From: Nitratireductor soli
Lineage (GTDB): Bacteria > Pseudomonadota > Alphaproteobacteria > Rhizobiales > Rhizobiaceae
Direction of reading: 5' to 3'
NCBI RefSeq assembly: GCF_001050155.1
Contig: NZ_LFVY01000005.1
Coordinates: 62,001-126,000, forward strand
Length of the DNA stretch: 64,000 bases
A program made the position numbers and the translations under genes. Under the pieces are notes generated by a model. That model saw only the letters and a program-made list of their open reading frames with translations. It was not told the DNA's origin and made no database searches. Shown piece after piece: positions 14,645 through 24,192 of this stretch (positions within the stretch are counted from its first letter, which is position 1; each line of letters opens with the position of its first letter).

Positions 14645-17600
14645 TGCGCCAGGCGCACACGAGCCGATGCGAGCACATCATCGACGATCCCATCAAGAAT
14701 GGAGGGATCAATCAAAATATCACGCCGGCCACGCAGTTCCTCAAAGAAGAAGTCGTCGATATCGTTACGAATAACATTCTCGACGTCGCGATCATACTGC
14801 CAGCCGACCTTGCGACGCTTCTGCACAATCCGACTGATCTCCAGCGCGATGTCGGCAGCCAATTCGGTGTCACTGACACCAACCTTCTCCAGATTTCGCT
14901 TCGCCAACCCCCAAAAAGCTTGGGCGTGCCCATCGTCGCGAAGGCGCACCGGTGTCGGATCGGTTTCATCCTGCCGACTTTGAACCTTGTCACGCAACTC
15001 CTTGACCTTTGAAAGATAGGTCAGGTCGCTGATTCGCCCTTTGTGGAAATCGGCAATCGTGTCGCGAACGAGCTTGGAGAATTTTTCGAAGAAGATCGGA
15101 TCTTCATCCCATTTCTCCTCGATCGAACGGGTCAATTGATGCGCGATTGTGTCGGCAACCGACGCATCGCTTTCCGTCTTCTCCTGTCGGCGCTCCTCGA
15201 TCGCGATATCATCGAAGATATTCAGCGGCTCGACGAGCGTAACAACGTCACGCGCGATGACGTGCCGGTCCAGCAACTGGCGGATACGTTTCTCATAGTC
15301 TCGCCAGTCCACCCGCTCTGCGTAGCGAAGGCTGACTGCGGCGCGCAAGGAGACGAACCGGCCGAGATCGTCCTTCCACCGCTTGAGCAGCTCCGGCTTC
15401 GTCGCCTCGACAAAAGCCGGTGAGGCAAGTGCCACGGAGAACGCGCGGGAAAACGCGGACAGGCGGGCGTAGAACTCGGCCCTAATCTCTTCGTCGGCCA
15501 AGAGGCGAGCGTAGGCCTCGGCGTCGAAGCTGTTGGAGACGGATCTGAACACATCCAGCAGGGCGGCATGGGCGCCCGGCACTTTGTTCGCCTCGTCCCG
15601 AAGAGCCAACAGGCTGCTGGCGATGTCCTCCGGACTGAACCCCTGGAGTGCATCGTAGCTGGCGAGTGCGTCACCAAGGTCCTTGAGCACACCCGTATAA
15701 TCGATGATGAAACCGAAGGGCTTATCCGGTGCACCGTCTTCGTCGAAGACGCGGTTGACGCGAGCGATAGCCTGTAAGAGGCCATGCTCCTTAAGGCGGC
15801 GCGCGACATAGAGCACAGTGTTGCGCGGCGCATCGAAACCGGTCAACAATTTATCGACGACGATGATGATGTCCGGATCGGCTGAGCCCTTGAACTGCTC
15901 GACGACAGTACGGTTGTAGGCATCCTCGCCACCGTAGCGCTCCATCATCTTGCGCCAGAATGTGCGGACGAGATCGTCATCGGCTTCATCGACTTCGTCT
16001 TCGCTTTCGCGCATTTCCGGCGCGGAGATCACGACTTCGGTCGTAATGACACCGAATTCATCGAACAGCTTCTTGAGCAGGATTGCTGCTCTTTTCGACG
16101 CCGCCGCGAGTTGCCCCTTCAGTCCTGTCCCTTTGAAGTTCGCCAAGAAGTGTTGGCCGACATCGAAGGCGATGGATTGAAGTCTGGAATCCACGCCCTC
16201 AATTTCGCGCGCCCGGCTCATCTTACGCTTCAGATCGGCGCGCTGGTTGTCAGAAAGACCGCGGGTATGGACCTCGAACCAGCGGTCGATTTGTGCATCA
16301 TCGACGTCGGTGACGACTTCTCGCCCCTCATAGAGGAGCGGCACGACAGCCTTGTCTGCGACAGCATCACGCATCGAATAAGAGGGTTGAACAAGATCGC
16401 CGAACTTGGCGAACGTGCTCTTCTCCTTCTTGGCGATCGGCGTGCCGGTGAAGGCGATAAAGCAGGCATTGGGCAGCACCTCGCGCATGCGGGCGTGCAG
16501 GCTGTCCAGGTTGCCGTATTGGCTACGATGGCTCTCGTCGACCAGGACGAAGATATCTGATGAAGTATCTACGACCCGTCGTTTGTTCAGACCCGCCCGG
16601 AATTTATGGATGAGGGTGGTGACAACCGGCGTCATATCCTCGATCAGGGTCAGTAGGTTCTCGCCCGTCGCCGCCCGCTTGGGCTCACGGCCGGTAGCGA
16701 GAAATGTTTTGGTGATCTGTTCATCGAGATCGGTTCGGTCGGTCACGATGACGATGCGTGCCTGCGGGTGGGCCATGACGATGGACTTTGCAAGCATCAC
16801 CATGGTCAGGCTCTTGCCCGAACCCTGTGTGTGCCACACGACGCCTCCCCTGCGCCGCCCGCTCGTGTCGCGTTCCTCAGTCCGCTTCAGCAGGGTCTCA
16901 ACCGTCGCTACCTGCTGATAGCGCGCGATCTTCTTATGTGGGAGGTCGAAGAGGATGTAGCGGCGGACAAGCCGCATGAACCTTTCAGGGCGGCAAAGCC
17001 CCACGATCGTTTCATCCAGCGGCGTGACGAACCGGTGTTCTTCCATCAGCCCGTCGTGCCGTTTCATGTACGGCGCAAAATCGAGCGCTACCCGCTTGCC
17101 CTCGACCGTGTCGAGCGAGCGATTAACCACCTCTTCGGCAAAGCCTGGCGGATCTTCACGCTCCTTCCAAACGCTCCAGAGCTTTCGCGGCGTGCCCACC
17201 GTGCCATAGCGCGGGTCGAAGCTGCTGGCCGACAACAGGAGCTGGGCGGAATAAAATAGCGCCGGAACGCCTTCCCCCATTTTCTGATTGCGAATCTGCT
17301 GGCTTACGCCCTGATCGGCCGAGACGTGTGAGGCTTTGACCTCGATTATCCCAAGCGGAATACCATTGACGAAGAGAACGAGATCGACCCGGATCGTCGG
17401 GCCGCCTGGTTCGCTCACGGTATATTCGCTGGTCACCTGGAAGCTGTTGGCGCGCCAGTCGTTCCAATCAATGAATTTGAACGGCCACTCTCGCGACGTG
17501 GCTCCGATGGTTTGCGGCAAAGCGATGCCGAGCATCAGGTCGTCCGTCATCCGCTCGTTGGCGCGCACCACGCCCTCGGGAATACGATCAGCGAGCCGCC

Positions 17601-17844
17601 GTACCGCAGCGTCGATATTCGCTTCGGAGAATGAATGGGCACGTCCATCGACTTGAATGCGATTGATGCGTGCCAGATCCGCCCGGAGCTGGGTTTCAAG
17701 GAACGGCAACGCACGCCGCCCATCGCGCCACTGATCGGCCTCCGCCCGCGTTACGTAATGCCAGCCACAGTTGATCAGCGTGTTTAGCGCTTGGAGCTGG
17801 GCGCCACCCGCCTCCGAGGTAGTGAATTCAGGGGAATGGGTCAT
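14641..17844 (-). CDS. hsdR: Type I restriction endonuclease subunit R
   Basis: This encodes the 1067-aa translocating and cleaving subunit of a type I restriction-modification complex. The N-terminal PD-(D/E)XK nuclease is visible as IRVDLVLFVNGIPLGIIEVK (Asp154, Glu168, Lys170). The motor follows, with Walker A TQGSGKS at 339-345, DESH at 436-439, FTGTP, and a C-terminal helicase lobe with GFDAPRNTVLY and QAIARVNR. The C-terminal 200 residues are the helical HsdM-docking region. It starts 4 bp after the DUF4917 stop, which is unusual because hsdR normally follows hsdS or hsdM directly. The length is full, and no damage is seen. Confidence 0.96.
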   Translation of the reverse strand: MTHSPEFTTSEAGGAQLQALNTLINCGWHYVTRAEADQWRDGRRALPFLETQLRADLARINRIQVDGRAHSFSEANIDAAVRRLADRIPEGVVRANERMTDDLMLGIALPQTIGATSREWPFKFIDWNDWRANSFQVTSEYTVSEPGGPTIRVDLVLFVNGIPLGIIEVKASHVSADQGVSQQIRNQKMGEGVPALFYSAQLLLSASSFDPRYGTVGTPRKLWSVWKEREDPPGFAEEVVNRSLDTVEGKRVALDFAPYMKRHDGLMEEHRFVTPLDETIVGLCRPERFMRLVRRYILFDLPHKKIARYQQVATVETLLKRTEERDTSGRRRGGVVWHTQGSGKSLTMVMLAKSIVMAHPQARIVIVTDRTDLDEQITKTFLATGREPKRAATGENLLTLIEDMTPVVTTLIHKFRAGLNKRRVVDTSSDIFVLVDESHRSQYGNLDSLHARMREVLPNACFIAFTGTPIAKKEKSTFAKFGDLVQPSYSMRDAVADKAVVPLLYEGREVVTDVDDAQIDRWFEVHTRGLSDNQRADLKRKMSRAREIEGVDSRLQSIAFDVGQHFLANFKGTGLKGQLAAASKRAAILLKKLFDEFGVITTEVVISAPEMRESEDEVDEADDDLVRTFWRKMMERYGGEDAYNRTVVEQFKGSADPDIIIVVDKLLTGFDAPRNTVLYVARRLKEHGLLQAIARVNRVFDEDGAPDKPFGFIIDYTGVLKDLGDALASYDALQGFSPEDIASSLLALRDEANKVPGAHAALLDVFRSVSNSFDAEAYARLLADEEIRAEFYARLSAFSRAFSVALASPAFVEATKPELLKRWKDDLGRFVSLRAAVSLRYAERVDWRDYEKRIRQLLDRHVIARDVVTLVEPLNIFDDIAIEERRQEKTESDASVADTIAHQLTRSIEEKWDEDPIFFEKFSKLVRDTIADFHKGRISDLTYLSKVKELRDKVQSRQDETDPTPVRLRDDGHAQAFWGLAKRNLEKVGVSDTELAADIALEISRIVQKRRKVGWQYDRDVENVIRNDIDDFFFEELRGRRDILIDPSILDGIVDDVLASARVRLAQ

Positions 17845-17848
17845 GCCA

Positions 17849-18931
17849 TCACCCCCACACTTTCGCCGACGCAGCGTCGAAGAAGTCGACCTTTAGCACG
17901 GGATATACCTTGGGGCGCAGAGCAGCGACCTTCTCGACGTTACTGCGGATAGCTTTGTTCGCTTTACTGTCCGGATCCCCGTACAAACTAACAAAGAGAT
18001 GTGAGATTTTGCCGTATCCGATCATGTTCAGGACATGGGCATCATTTTTGGCAAACGAATGCCCATAGATGAACAGAGCCGTTCCATCTTTTGACTTCGT
18101 TTGGCAGACGCCCGCGAAACTTTTAAAATTATGATGCAAGTACGCGCTGTGTTGGATTTTTGTCAGTTTGCTGTTGCTATCGCCCTCGGCCACAAAGACG
18201 GGAAACAGGTCTTTCTTTAGCGCATCATTCGCCTGGTCGACCAATGCCTTGCCCGTGTTCACCCACGTATATTTCTCGAGGTGGTAGCCGGCATCAAATA
18301 GGTGAAGAGCTCCGTGCAAATAATGGATATTCTGACCGTGCGCGGCACCTTCACCTTGCCACTCTACATACGGCGCATCAAAATCGTCTTGGTCTTTGCG
18401 GAAGCCGTCGTCATGACTAAGGGCAATTCGCGCAAGCACGTCTTCTTCTTCGTGCATCAACGCCCAGTAAAGCAGCAAATCATAGTTCATGGTGTAGATC
18501 TTGCCGCCCGCTCCCTGCCCAACGAAATGCGAAAGAAACTGACGACAGGCTGCGTACCGTTCATCGGAAATGTCGTTAGGGCGCGCGGGGTGGCGGCCCG
18601 CCACAGCCTGAATGAGGTCTGTCTTCAGCTTTTCAGCGTCTGTTAGAAGCATCTTTTTGGTGGTGACGAACTTGGGCCTGTAGACGCTCACAATGACGGC
18701 CGCGTGCTGAAGCGCGCGGATCACTTCCTCGAAATCTTGGGTTCCCATCGCCGCGAATATCGCCGCAAGCTCCTTGGACATGGTCTTCTTGGCTTCTTCA
18801 AAGAGCGAGCCATAGGCGAAAATGTCCGGCTTACAGGCGATACTGAAGCCGTTACCGAGCAGTAGATGTCGTTTGCCGTAACTCTCCGCCTTCTTGAGCG
18901 CCTGATCGAAGCTGAGGACTTTGATTGTCAT
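17849..18931 (-). CDS. DUF4917 family protein with SIR2-like motifs
   Basis: This encodes a 360-aa protein with motifs of the SIR2-like NAD-binding fold: LLLGNGFSIAC (residues 23-33), KIYTMNYDLLLYW (144-156), NIHYLHGALH (201-210, with the candidate catalytic His206) and ALFIYGHSFAKNDAHV (285-300). The DUF4917 family is uncharacterised, but the same motif set occurs in SIR2-domain defence proteins that degrade NAD+ on phage infection. It overlaps the kinase gene by 4 bp and sits 4 bp before hsdR, so it is co-translated with a restriction system. NADase activity is an inference from motifs; catalytic competence needs the Asn/Asp and His noted here. Confidence 0.82.
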   Translation of the reverse strand: MTIKVLSFDQALKKAESYGKRHLLLGNGFSIACKPDIFAYGSLFEEAKKTMSKELAAIFAAMGTQDFEEVIRALQHAAVIVSVYRPKFVTTKKMLLTDAEKLKTDLIQAVAGRHPARPNDISDERYAACRQFLSHFVGQGAGGKIYTMNYDLLLYWALMHEEEDVLARIALSHDDGFRKDQDDFDAPYVEWQGEGAAHGQNIHYLHGALHLFDAGYHLEKYTWVNTGKALVDQANDALKKDLFPVFVAEGDSNSKLTKIQHSAYLHHNFKSFAGVCQTKSKDGTALFIYGHSFAKNDAHVLNMIGYGKISHLFVSLYGDPDSKANKAIRSNVEKVAALRPKVYPVLKVDFFDAASAKVWG

Positions 18932-20007
18932 GTCACTTTCCCATCCACGACAGCTTTCAAGAACACGCCCTCAAACTTGCACACCTCTGCGTTGGTCAAA
19001 TTGCTCTTGGTAAACCGGGAAATCCTGGTCTCGCGGCCGGACTGTTTATTGGTCTTGAAAGCGGCAAAAGCCGCGTTGCGACCGGATGCCGCGAGATGCT
19101 CAAAACGAAAGGTATGCCGCACATCAGAACCGATCAGTTGTCCCGTGGCATCGACGGTCCAGTGCCCGGCGAAGGAAAGCTTTTCGAGGGCGCGCCTCAT
19201 GTCCAGAGCAGACTGAAAGCGCTTGGTGGGATCTGGATCTATGGCCGTCAGGACCGCCCGACAGACTGAGTTCGGGATGAATGGCGGGAAGTCCCCGCGG
19301 GAAATGAGGGTGCCATTGGCGAGAGCGGCTTCGTAGGCACTACGCCCCAGCGAGGTGAACTTCGCTTCAAGCGACCCGAGCCCCGTCAACAACCGGAACA
19401 TGGTCAGGCCTGACTGGAAAATGTCCGTTCGAGCTTCAATACCATTGCCGGCGACAGTCTCCGGTGCGGCATGAAGCACATACCAACTGGACGGCATCAC
19501 TGGCGCGCCGGTTGGCGAAACCCCTACGATCCCATAGTCGGCCAATTTGGCTTCGCCTTGCGGGCCGCGCAGGACGTTCTGCGGCTTGACGTCATTGTGG
19601 AAGAAGGTGTTGAGGTGCAGATGTTCGAGCCCCTGAAGCACGTCGATCATCGCGCGAACCGCAGCAGGCAAAGGCAGGAAGCCGCTCGGATTGGCCAGCG
19701 CCGTGATCGATCCATCAGGAAAATAGTCCATGGCAATGACGACCTTGCCGTCGGTCGTCACATCCGCCTGATGAACGCGAACGAGGTTATTGTGCGTGAA
19801 GGCGTGCCCGACCTGGGCTTCCTGCAATCGCTGATCGATACCGATTCCGGCGTTCAGGATCTTGACCGCGTATTCGTGGTTCACGGCCTGGTCTTGCGCC
19901 AGCCACACCTCGCCGAATGATCCACGGCCGATCGGCCGAACCCAACGGTATTTGTTATGGAAGGTCGTGCCGTTCGTGATCGGCATGGCGACGGGAGCCA
20001 AGCTCAT
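18928..20007 (-). CDS. Serine/threonine protein kinase embedded in the restriction operon
   Basis: This encodes a 359-aa Hanks-type kinase with all key motifs: glycine loop IGRGSFGEV (26-34), catalytic-site Lys49 in YAVKIL, helix-C Glu63, HND catalytic loop (137-139, HNDVKPQNVL), DYG (157-159) and APE (181-183). No membrane segment is visible, so it should be soluble. About 90 residues after the kinase lobe form a short C-terminal domain with no recognised family. The start at 20007 is set by an ATGA overlap with the upstream gene, and its own stop overlaps DUF4917. Kinases in defence loci (e.g. PglW, Stk2) trigger effectors; by analogy it may regulate DUF4917 or the restriction complex. Confidence 0.9.
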   Translation of the reverse strand: MSLAPVAMPITNGTTFHNKYRWVRPIGRGSFGEVWLAQDQAVNHEYAVKILNAGIGIDQRLQEAQVGHAFTHNNLVRVHQADVTTDGKVVIAMDYFPDGSITALANPSGFLPLPAAVRAMIDVLQGLEHLHLNTFFHNDVKPQNVLRGPQGEAKLADYGIVGVSPTGAPVMPSSWYVLHAAPETVAGNGIEARTDIFQSGLTMFRLLTGLGSLEAKFTSLGRSAYEAALANGTLISRGDFPPFIPNSVCRAVLTAIDPDPTKRFQSALDMRRALEKLSFAGHWTVDATGQLIGSDVRHTFRFEHLAASGRNAAFAAFKTNKQSGRETRISRFTKSNLTNAEVCKFEGVFLKAVVDGKVT

Positions 20008-20465
20008 GGATTTGTCGCTCCCCACCACGCGGCGATGATGGCATCCGCCATCTTGCCATCCCAATATCGCGTCGTTTGACCGACACGCGCGATGGCATGG
20101 TCTTTGACCTGCGCGCTTCTGGTCCCCAGCGATGCGTAGATCTTTGCGACTACGGGCTTGTTGTGCAGACCGCAGTACAAAAGCAGTGCCGCCTCCTGAT
20201 AGGACGCGACCCGCTTGGCGTTGTTGTCTCCCTGGGTAAATTCACCCTTCTTGATGATGACTCTGCCGATGTCGGGGTGAATGTGGAAAATTCGCTCGAA
20301 TTCACGATAGAGCCATGTCACCTGTGCTGCTTCACTATTGCAGTCGGCCGGAAAGCGAAGCCGACTCTCGGCATCCGCATTGAGAAGCGCGAGCGCAGTT
20401 GTTGAACCGTCGACGATCGCGTAGCGCGGTGTACTAGGGTCACTTCTGAAACCCAGAATCTTCAT
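20004..20465 (-). CDS. RNase H-fold (RuvC/DUF3010-like) protein of the restriction operon
   Basis: This encodes 153 aa. The layout (MKILGFRSDPSTPRYAIVDG, then FERIFHIHPDIGRVIIKKGE, then ASYQEAALLLYCG, ending GKMADAIIAAWW) follows small RNase H-fold proteins such as RuvC or DUF3010. These have an N-terminal strand pair, a central V-I-I-x-x-G strand and a C-terminal helix carrying Asp (here the Asp in MADAII). The N-terminal acidic residue would be Asp8. Whether four metal ligands are present is unclear, so nuclease activity is only a possibility. The start (20465) overlaps hsdS and the stop overlaps the kinase gene, both by 4 bp. The family is not recognised with confidence. Confidence 0.65.
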   Translation of the reverse strand: MKILGFRSDPSTPRYAIVDGSTTALALLNADAESRLRFPADCNSEAAQVTWLYREFERIFHIHPDIGRVIIKKGEFTQGDNNAKRVASYQEAALLLYCGLHNKPVVAKIYASLGTRSAQVKDHAIARVGQTTRYWDGKMADAIIAAWWGATNP

Positions 20466-21667
20466 TCGAAGTTCTCCCCCAACCGCCACTCGCCCGTGAG
20501 CAGCTTTTGCATCAAGCCGCGCTTTTGGGTGCGGAGAGCCGATGCGGCCTCTATCGTCGTGTTGAGGTCTTGCTCCATAGCGGCGAGTATTTGGCCAATC
20601 CGCTTTTGCTCGCGGACATCCGGTACGCGCAGGACCATTTCGGCCAGGCCATCGAAATAGATCCTGGTGCGGACGCTGCCACTTCCGACAGTGATCAGGT
20701 GATCACGCCACCGCTTCGTGCCGATCAGAAAGCGCAAAAAGTCAGGATCGGCTCTGCCTTTGCGCGCGCGGAAAACGACATAGTCGGGGCTGACGAGAAC
20801 ATCCTGGTCGTACTGTGATGCTGCAATCGACCCAATATTCAAACGCATGGGATTGTAGGCGATGGCTTGCGGCGGCACGACCAAATAGCGGCGAAGATCG
20901 GCGGCCATCACGTGCGAACGCATGGGAACCAGACCTTCGCCCTTGATCACCCCCATCACTCGATCTGGGCCATGACCAGCGGCATTGCGCTGCTTCAGCT
21001 CTTCGGCAATCTCGCCGAAATCAACCGGGGTCCACGGGTTGCGGCCCTTTCCGACTGATTGAAACGCTTCGATCAGACGGATGCGAGCGACATCAAATCG
21101 CCGTTGCTTGGCAGCGATCAGGCGCCCGGTCTGGTCAATAGACTGGTCCCAGGCGTCAAGGACGGCAACGATACGCTGCTGCTCCTCGATCGGCGGATGC
21201 GGAAGTCTAAACGATGAGATCGCTCCAAAAACAAGGCTCGGTTGAGCCCCGCCTTGCGTTGCTTTGGAAACTTCGAGCTTACCAAGCGGAGACTGTAAAA
21301 AATGCAATACGAAACGGGGCAGTGCCCTTGCATCATCGATGGCCAAACGCGCATTGGTCTGACTTATGTTAGCACCATCGAATTCAGGAATTACCTGCGC
21401 AACTGTACCAACATCCCCTTTGATGGTGATGATCAAATCGCCAGTCTTTAGGCGCGCCCGTGCGAAAGCGCGTTCCACGATCGGAGATACTCGAAAGAGA
21501 TCATCAATACACCTCCAGCCACCGGAGTAGTCGCGACCTCGGATAAGCGGTATTCCGTTAGGATCATGCTCTCCGGGCTGCACTACTCCATACGTGATCG
21601 GCCGCGCCTTCTGAATAAGGCTGCCAAGTGACACCTCTGTCCAATCTTTTACGAGGTGACTTTTCAC
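20462..21667 (-). CDS. hsdS: Type I restriction specificity subunit S (two target-recognition domains)
   Basis: This encodes a 401-aa DNA specificity subunit. The first target-recognition domain spans about residues 8-180 and ends in the conserved LPHPPIEEQQRIVAVLDAWD helix, and the second spans about 215-370 and ends in VLRVPDVREQKRIGQILAAM. The expected repeated architecture of two TRDs and two coiled-coil spacers is therefore present, and it would recognise a bipartite asymmetric site. The gene overlaps the GIY-YIG gene upstream and the RNase H-like gene downstream. It is separated from hsdM by the GIY-YIG gene. A second, half-size S protein is encoded at 24193-24771. Confidence 0.95.
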   Translation of the reverse strand: MKSHLVKDWTEVSLGSLIQKARPITYGVVQPGEHDPNGIPLIRGRDYSGGWRCIDDLFRVSPIVERAFARARLKTGDLIITIKGDVGTVAQVIPEFDGANISQTNARLAIDDARALPRFVLHFLQSPLGKLEVSKATQGGAQPSLVFGAISSFRLPHPPIEEQQRIVAVLDAWDQSIDQTGRLIAAKQRRFDVARIRLIEAFQSVGKGRNPWTPVDFGEIAEELKQRNAAGHGPDRVMGVIKGEGLVPMRSHVMAADLRRYLVVPPQAIAYNPMRLNIGSIAASQYDQDVLVSPDYVVFRARKGRADPDFLRFLIGTKRWRDHLITVGSGSVRTRIYFDGLAEMVLRVPDVREQKRIGQILAAMEQDLNTTIEAASALRTQKRGLMQKLLTGEWRLGENFE

Positions 21668-22623
21668 GTTTCACCCCCTTCGCCGATCTGGCGCTTGCGC
21701 CAGTCGCCATAGCTCTGGCCGGTGGTGGCGTGTTTCCAGTAGCGGTTGCCGCTGACATTGCCGCCATAGACGGTGCCAGCTGCGCCCGAGGGAGAATCGA
21801 AGGCTGTGTCGGCGGTAAAGCGCAGGAATTTCCCATCGGCATCGGGCACCAACACACCGTCGGCAATGAGCTGGGCGCGACGGCGTTTCAGTCCCTCGCC
21901 ACAACTCGGGACCTCCTGACGCTTCGCGCGTGATCCCGCCAGCACAACGAACTCGTCGCTGGCCTCACGCGCCTTGGCATCCGTTCCCGCCTCAGTGAAA
22001 GTGAAGAGCGCGTCATGGTCGGCTGTCGCAGCCATAACGGCACCGGCCGTCTCAGCCCGGCTCGGCCCTCCGGCCTCCTGCCCAGCAGGCCGCAGCACAT
22101 CGAACCCAAGCACAGGAAGCAGGATCTCGATTTCGTCGAGCACCCGCTCCATGTCGGCGATTTCCGGTTCCGGCAAACCCTTGAACGGCGGTTCGGTGCC
22201 GTTGACGAGCTTGGCACGGCCCGCTCCGCGGATCGCGGCGATGATCCGGCTTTCGAGATAGCGTCCGTGAGCCTTGGTGAGGTTCTCGTCCTTGGAGACG
22301 ATCAGCACGGCGCGGGTAAAGAACTCCTTTGACTCGTCCGCGTCATGCGCTGCGAGCCGCGTCTTCACCTGGTCGCCTTCGCCAATATAGACGAGCTGCC
22401 GCCCCGGCAAATCGGGGTCCGGCCCGACCAGAAGATAGATACCTGTGCGGCTTGCCTCTTCCCGCCGGATCAGATCGGGCAAGGCGGTGCGCGAAGCGAC
22501 GGCGGCGCGTACCGAGGAAATGCCGAGCTCAGCCGTAATGACGCCGGATGGTGAGCCGTCGACCAGATAGAGCTTCAGGGTGCGTCCACGCCGGGACGCG
22601 GCGCGCGAGGGAGCGTCAGACAT
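21664..22623 (-). CDS. GIY-YIG nuclease-like protein with C-terminal DUF4357
   Basis: This encodes 319 aa. A GIY-YIG domain is visible at GIYLLVG (61-67) and VYIGEG (78-83), with KTRLAAH and a later Glu in YLESRIIAA. The C-terminal region (DSPSGAAGTVYGGNVSGNRY, then WKHATTGQSYGDW) is a DUF4357 domain. Such proteins are regular accessory genes between hsdM and hsdS in type I loci, and their role (regulation or extra nicking) is unknown. It overlaps hsdM by 8 bp and hsdS by 4 bp. Confidence 0.88.
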   Translation of the reverse strand: MSDAPSRAASRRGRTLKLYLVDGSPSGVITAELGISSVRAAVASRTALPDLIRREEASRTGIYLLVGPDPDLPGRQLVYIGEGDQVKTRLAAHDADESKEFFTRAVLIVSKDENLTKAHGRYLESRIIAAIRGAGRAKLVNGTEPPFKGLPEPEIADMERVLDEIEILLPVLGFDVLRPAGQEAGGPSRAETAGAVMAATADHDALFTFTEAGTDAKAREASDEFVVLAGSRAKRQEVPSCGEGLKRRRAQLIADGVLVPDADGKFLRFTADTAFDSPSGAAGTVYGGNVSGNRYWKHATTGQSYGDWRKRQIGEGGET

Positions 22624-24184
22624 CGATGCCGAGCTCCTTCAGAAAGCCGTTCATCTTCTTCCGCGTCTCGGCGAGCTGGGCTTCGAGGTCGCGGATTTCG
22701 TTCTGCACGGTCTGAAGATCGACCTCGGGCTCAGGCTCGAATGTATCGACGTAGCGCGGAATGTTGAGATTGAAGCCGTTGGTCTCGATCTCTTCGAAGG
22801 TCGCCTGGTGGGAATAGCGTTCGATCACGGCCCGGCGGCGATAGGTGTCTACGATCTTGCCGACGTTTGCGTCGGTCAGCCGGTTCTGCTTCTTGCCCGT
22901 TTCGAACTCGCGGCCGGCGTCGATGAACAGAATGCTCCGCTCGTGCGACCTAAGGCCGCCGGCTTCGCGCGCCTTGTCGAACACCATGATGCAGACCGGG
23001 ATGCCGGTAGTCGGGAAGAGCTGCGCCGGCAGACCGATGACCGCATCGAGCAGATTGTCGCGGACCAGCTTTTCGCGGATCTTGCCTTCGGCGCCGGAGC
23101 GGAACAGAACGCCGTGCGGCGCGATAACCGCCATGCGCCCCACCGTCGGCTGCGTGATTGCCAGCATGTGCAGAATGAAGGCGTAGTCGCCGCGGCTCTT
23201 GGGCGGCATGTGAGGGGTAAAGCGCTTATAGGGATCGGGAAGCGCATTCCCTTCCGAATCCGTATTGCCCCACCACTTGTCGAGACTGAACGGGGGATTG
23301 GCGACCACTACGTCGAAGCGCATCAGGTGGTCGCTTTCGATTAGCGTGGGCGAATTGAGCGTGTCGCACCAGTCGATGCGCGCGCTGTCCTGAGCATGCA
23401 GCAGCATGTTGAGCCGGGCCAGCGAGCGCGTGCTGCCGTTCGACTCCTGGCCGAAGAGCTGGAAGTTGCCGTCGGCAACCTCCTCGCCGGCACGCAACAA
23501 CAGCGATCCCGAGCCGCAAGCCGGATCGCAAATCCTGTTGCCGGATTGCGGGTTCGCGAGCTTGGCGACGACCTCCGACACCTTGCGCGGCGTGAAGAAT
23601 TCCCCCGCCTTCTTGCCGGCATCCGATGCGAAACGCTCGATCAGGAAAATGTAGGCATCTCCCAGGATGTCTTCGGATGTCTCCGACAAATCCAGGCCGG
23701 GTTTGGCGAAGTCCTCCAGCAGCGTCTTTAGCCGACGATTGCGATCCTTCGTCTGACCCAGATTGGTTTCGGAATTGAAGTCGATCGCACGGAAGAGGCC
23801 GCCGAGCTTGCCTTCATTGGCTTTTTCGATGGCATCCAAGACGATATTGATCAGCTCTCCGATATTATCGCGCCCTCGGCGCTCATGCAGGCCATAGAAA
23901 TCGCCGAGGAAACTCTCCTCCACCTCATTGGTCTTGCTGTTCTTCAGCTCAACCATCGGCAATTTGAAACGCTCGCGGTCTAGGCGGCGTTGGATACGAA
24001 GTTCATTTCCACCGAATTCACGACGGAATTCTTCAACGTGCTTCCGGCGCACGTCGCTGATGTACTTGAGAAATAGTGCGGTAAGGACGTAGTCCTTGTA
24101 TTGCGTGGCATCGACGGCGCCGCGAAAGGTGTCGCAGGCGCGCCAAACGGCCGAAAGAATGTCTTCTTGCTGAAGGGTGGGCAT
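22616..24184 (-). CDS. hsdM: Type I restriction-modification methyltransferase subunit M
   Basis: This encodes the 522-aa N6-adenine methyltransferase subunit of the complex. It has the HsdM N-terminal helical domain (residues 1-150), the SAM-binding motif DPACGSG at 220-226, the catalytic NPPF at 296-299 and the usual C-terminal helical tail for HsdS contact. It modifies the host target and forms M2S and R2M2S complexes. It starts 8 bp after the half-HsdS stop and overlaps the GIY-YIG gene. All motifs are intact, so the methylase is presumably active. Confidence 0.96.
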   Translation of the reverse strand: MPTLQQEDILSAVWRACDTFRGAVDATQYKDYVLTALFLKYISDVRRKHVEEFRREFGGNELRIQRRLDRERFKLPMVELKNSKTNEVEESFLGDFYGLHERRGRDNIGELINIVLDAIEKANEGKLGGLFRAIDFNSETNLGQTKDRNRRLKTLLEDFAKPGLDLSETSEDILGDAYIFLIERFASDAGKKAGEFFTPRKVSEVVAKLANPQSGNRICDPACGSGSLLLRAGEEVADGNFQLFGQESNGSTRSLARLNMLLHAQDSARIDWCDTLNSPTLIESDHLMRFDVVVANPPFSLDKWWGNTDSEGNALPDPYKRFTPHMPPKSRGDYAFILHMLAITQPTVGRMAVIAPHGVLFRSGAEGKIREKLVRDNLLDAVIGLPAQLFPTTGIPVCIMVFDKAREAGGLRSHERSILFIDAGREFETGKKQNRLTDANVGKIVDTYRRRAVIERYSHQATFEEIETNGFNLNIPRYVDTFEPEPEVDLQTVQNEIRDLEAQLAETRKKMNGFLKELGIDV

Positions 24185-24192
24185 GAGGTCTC

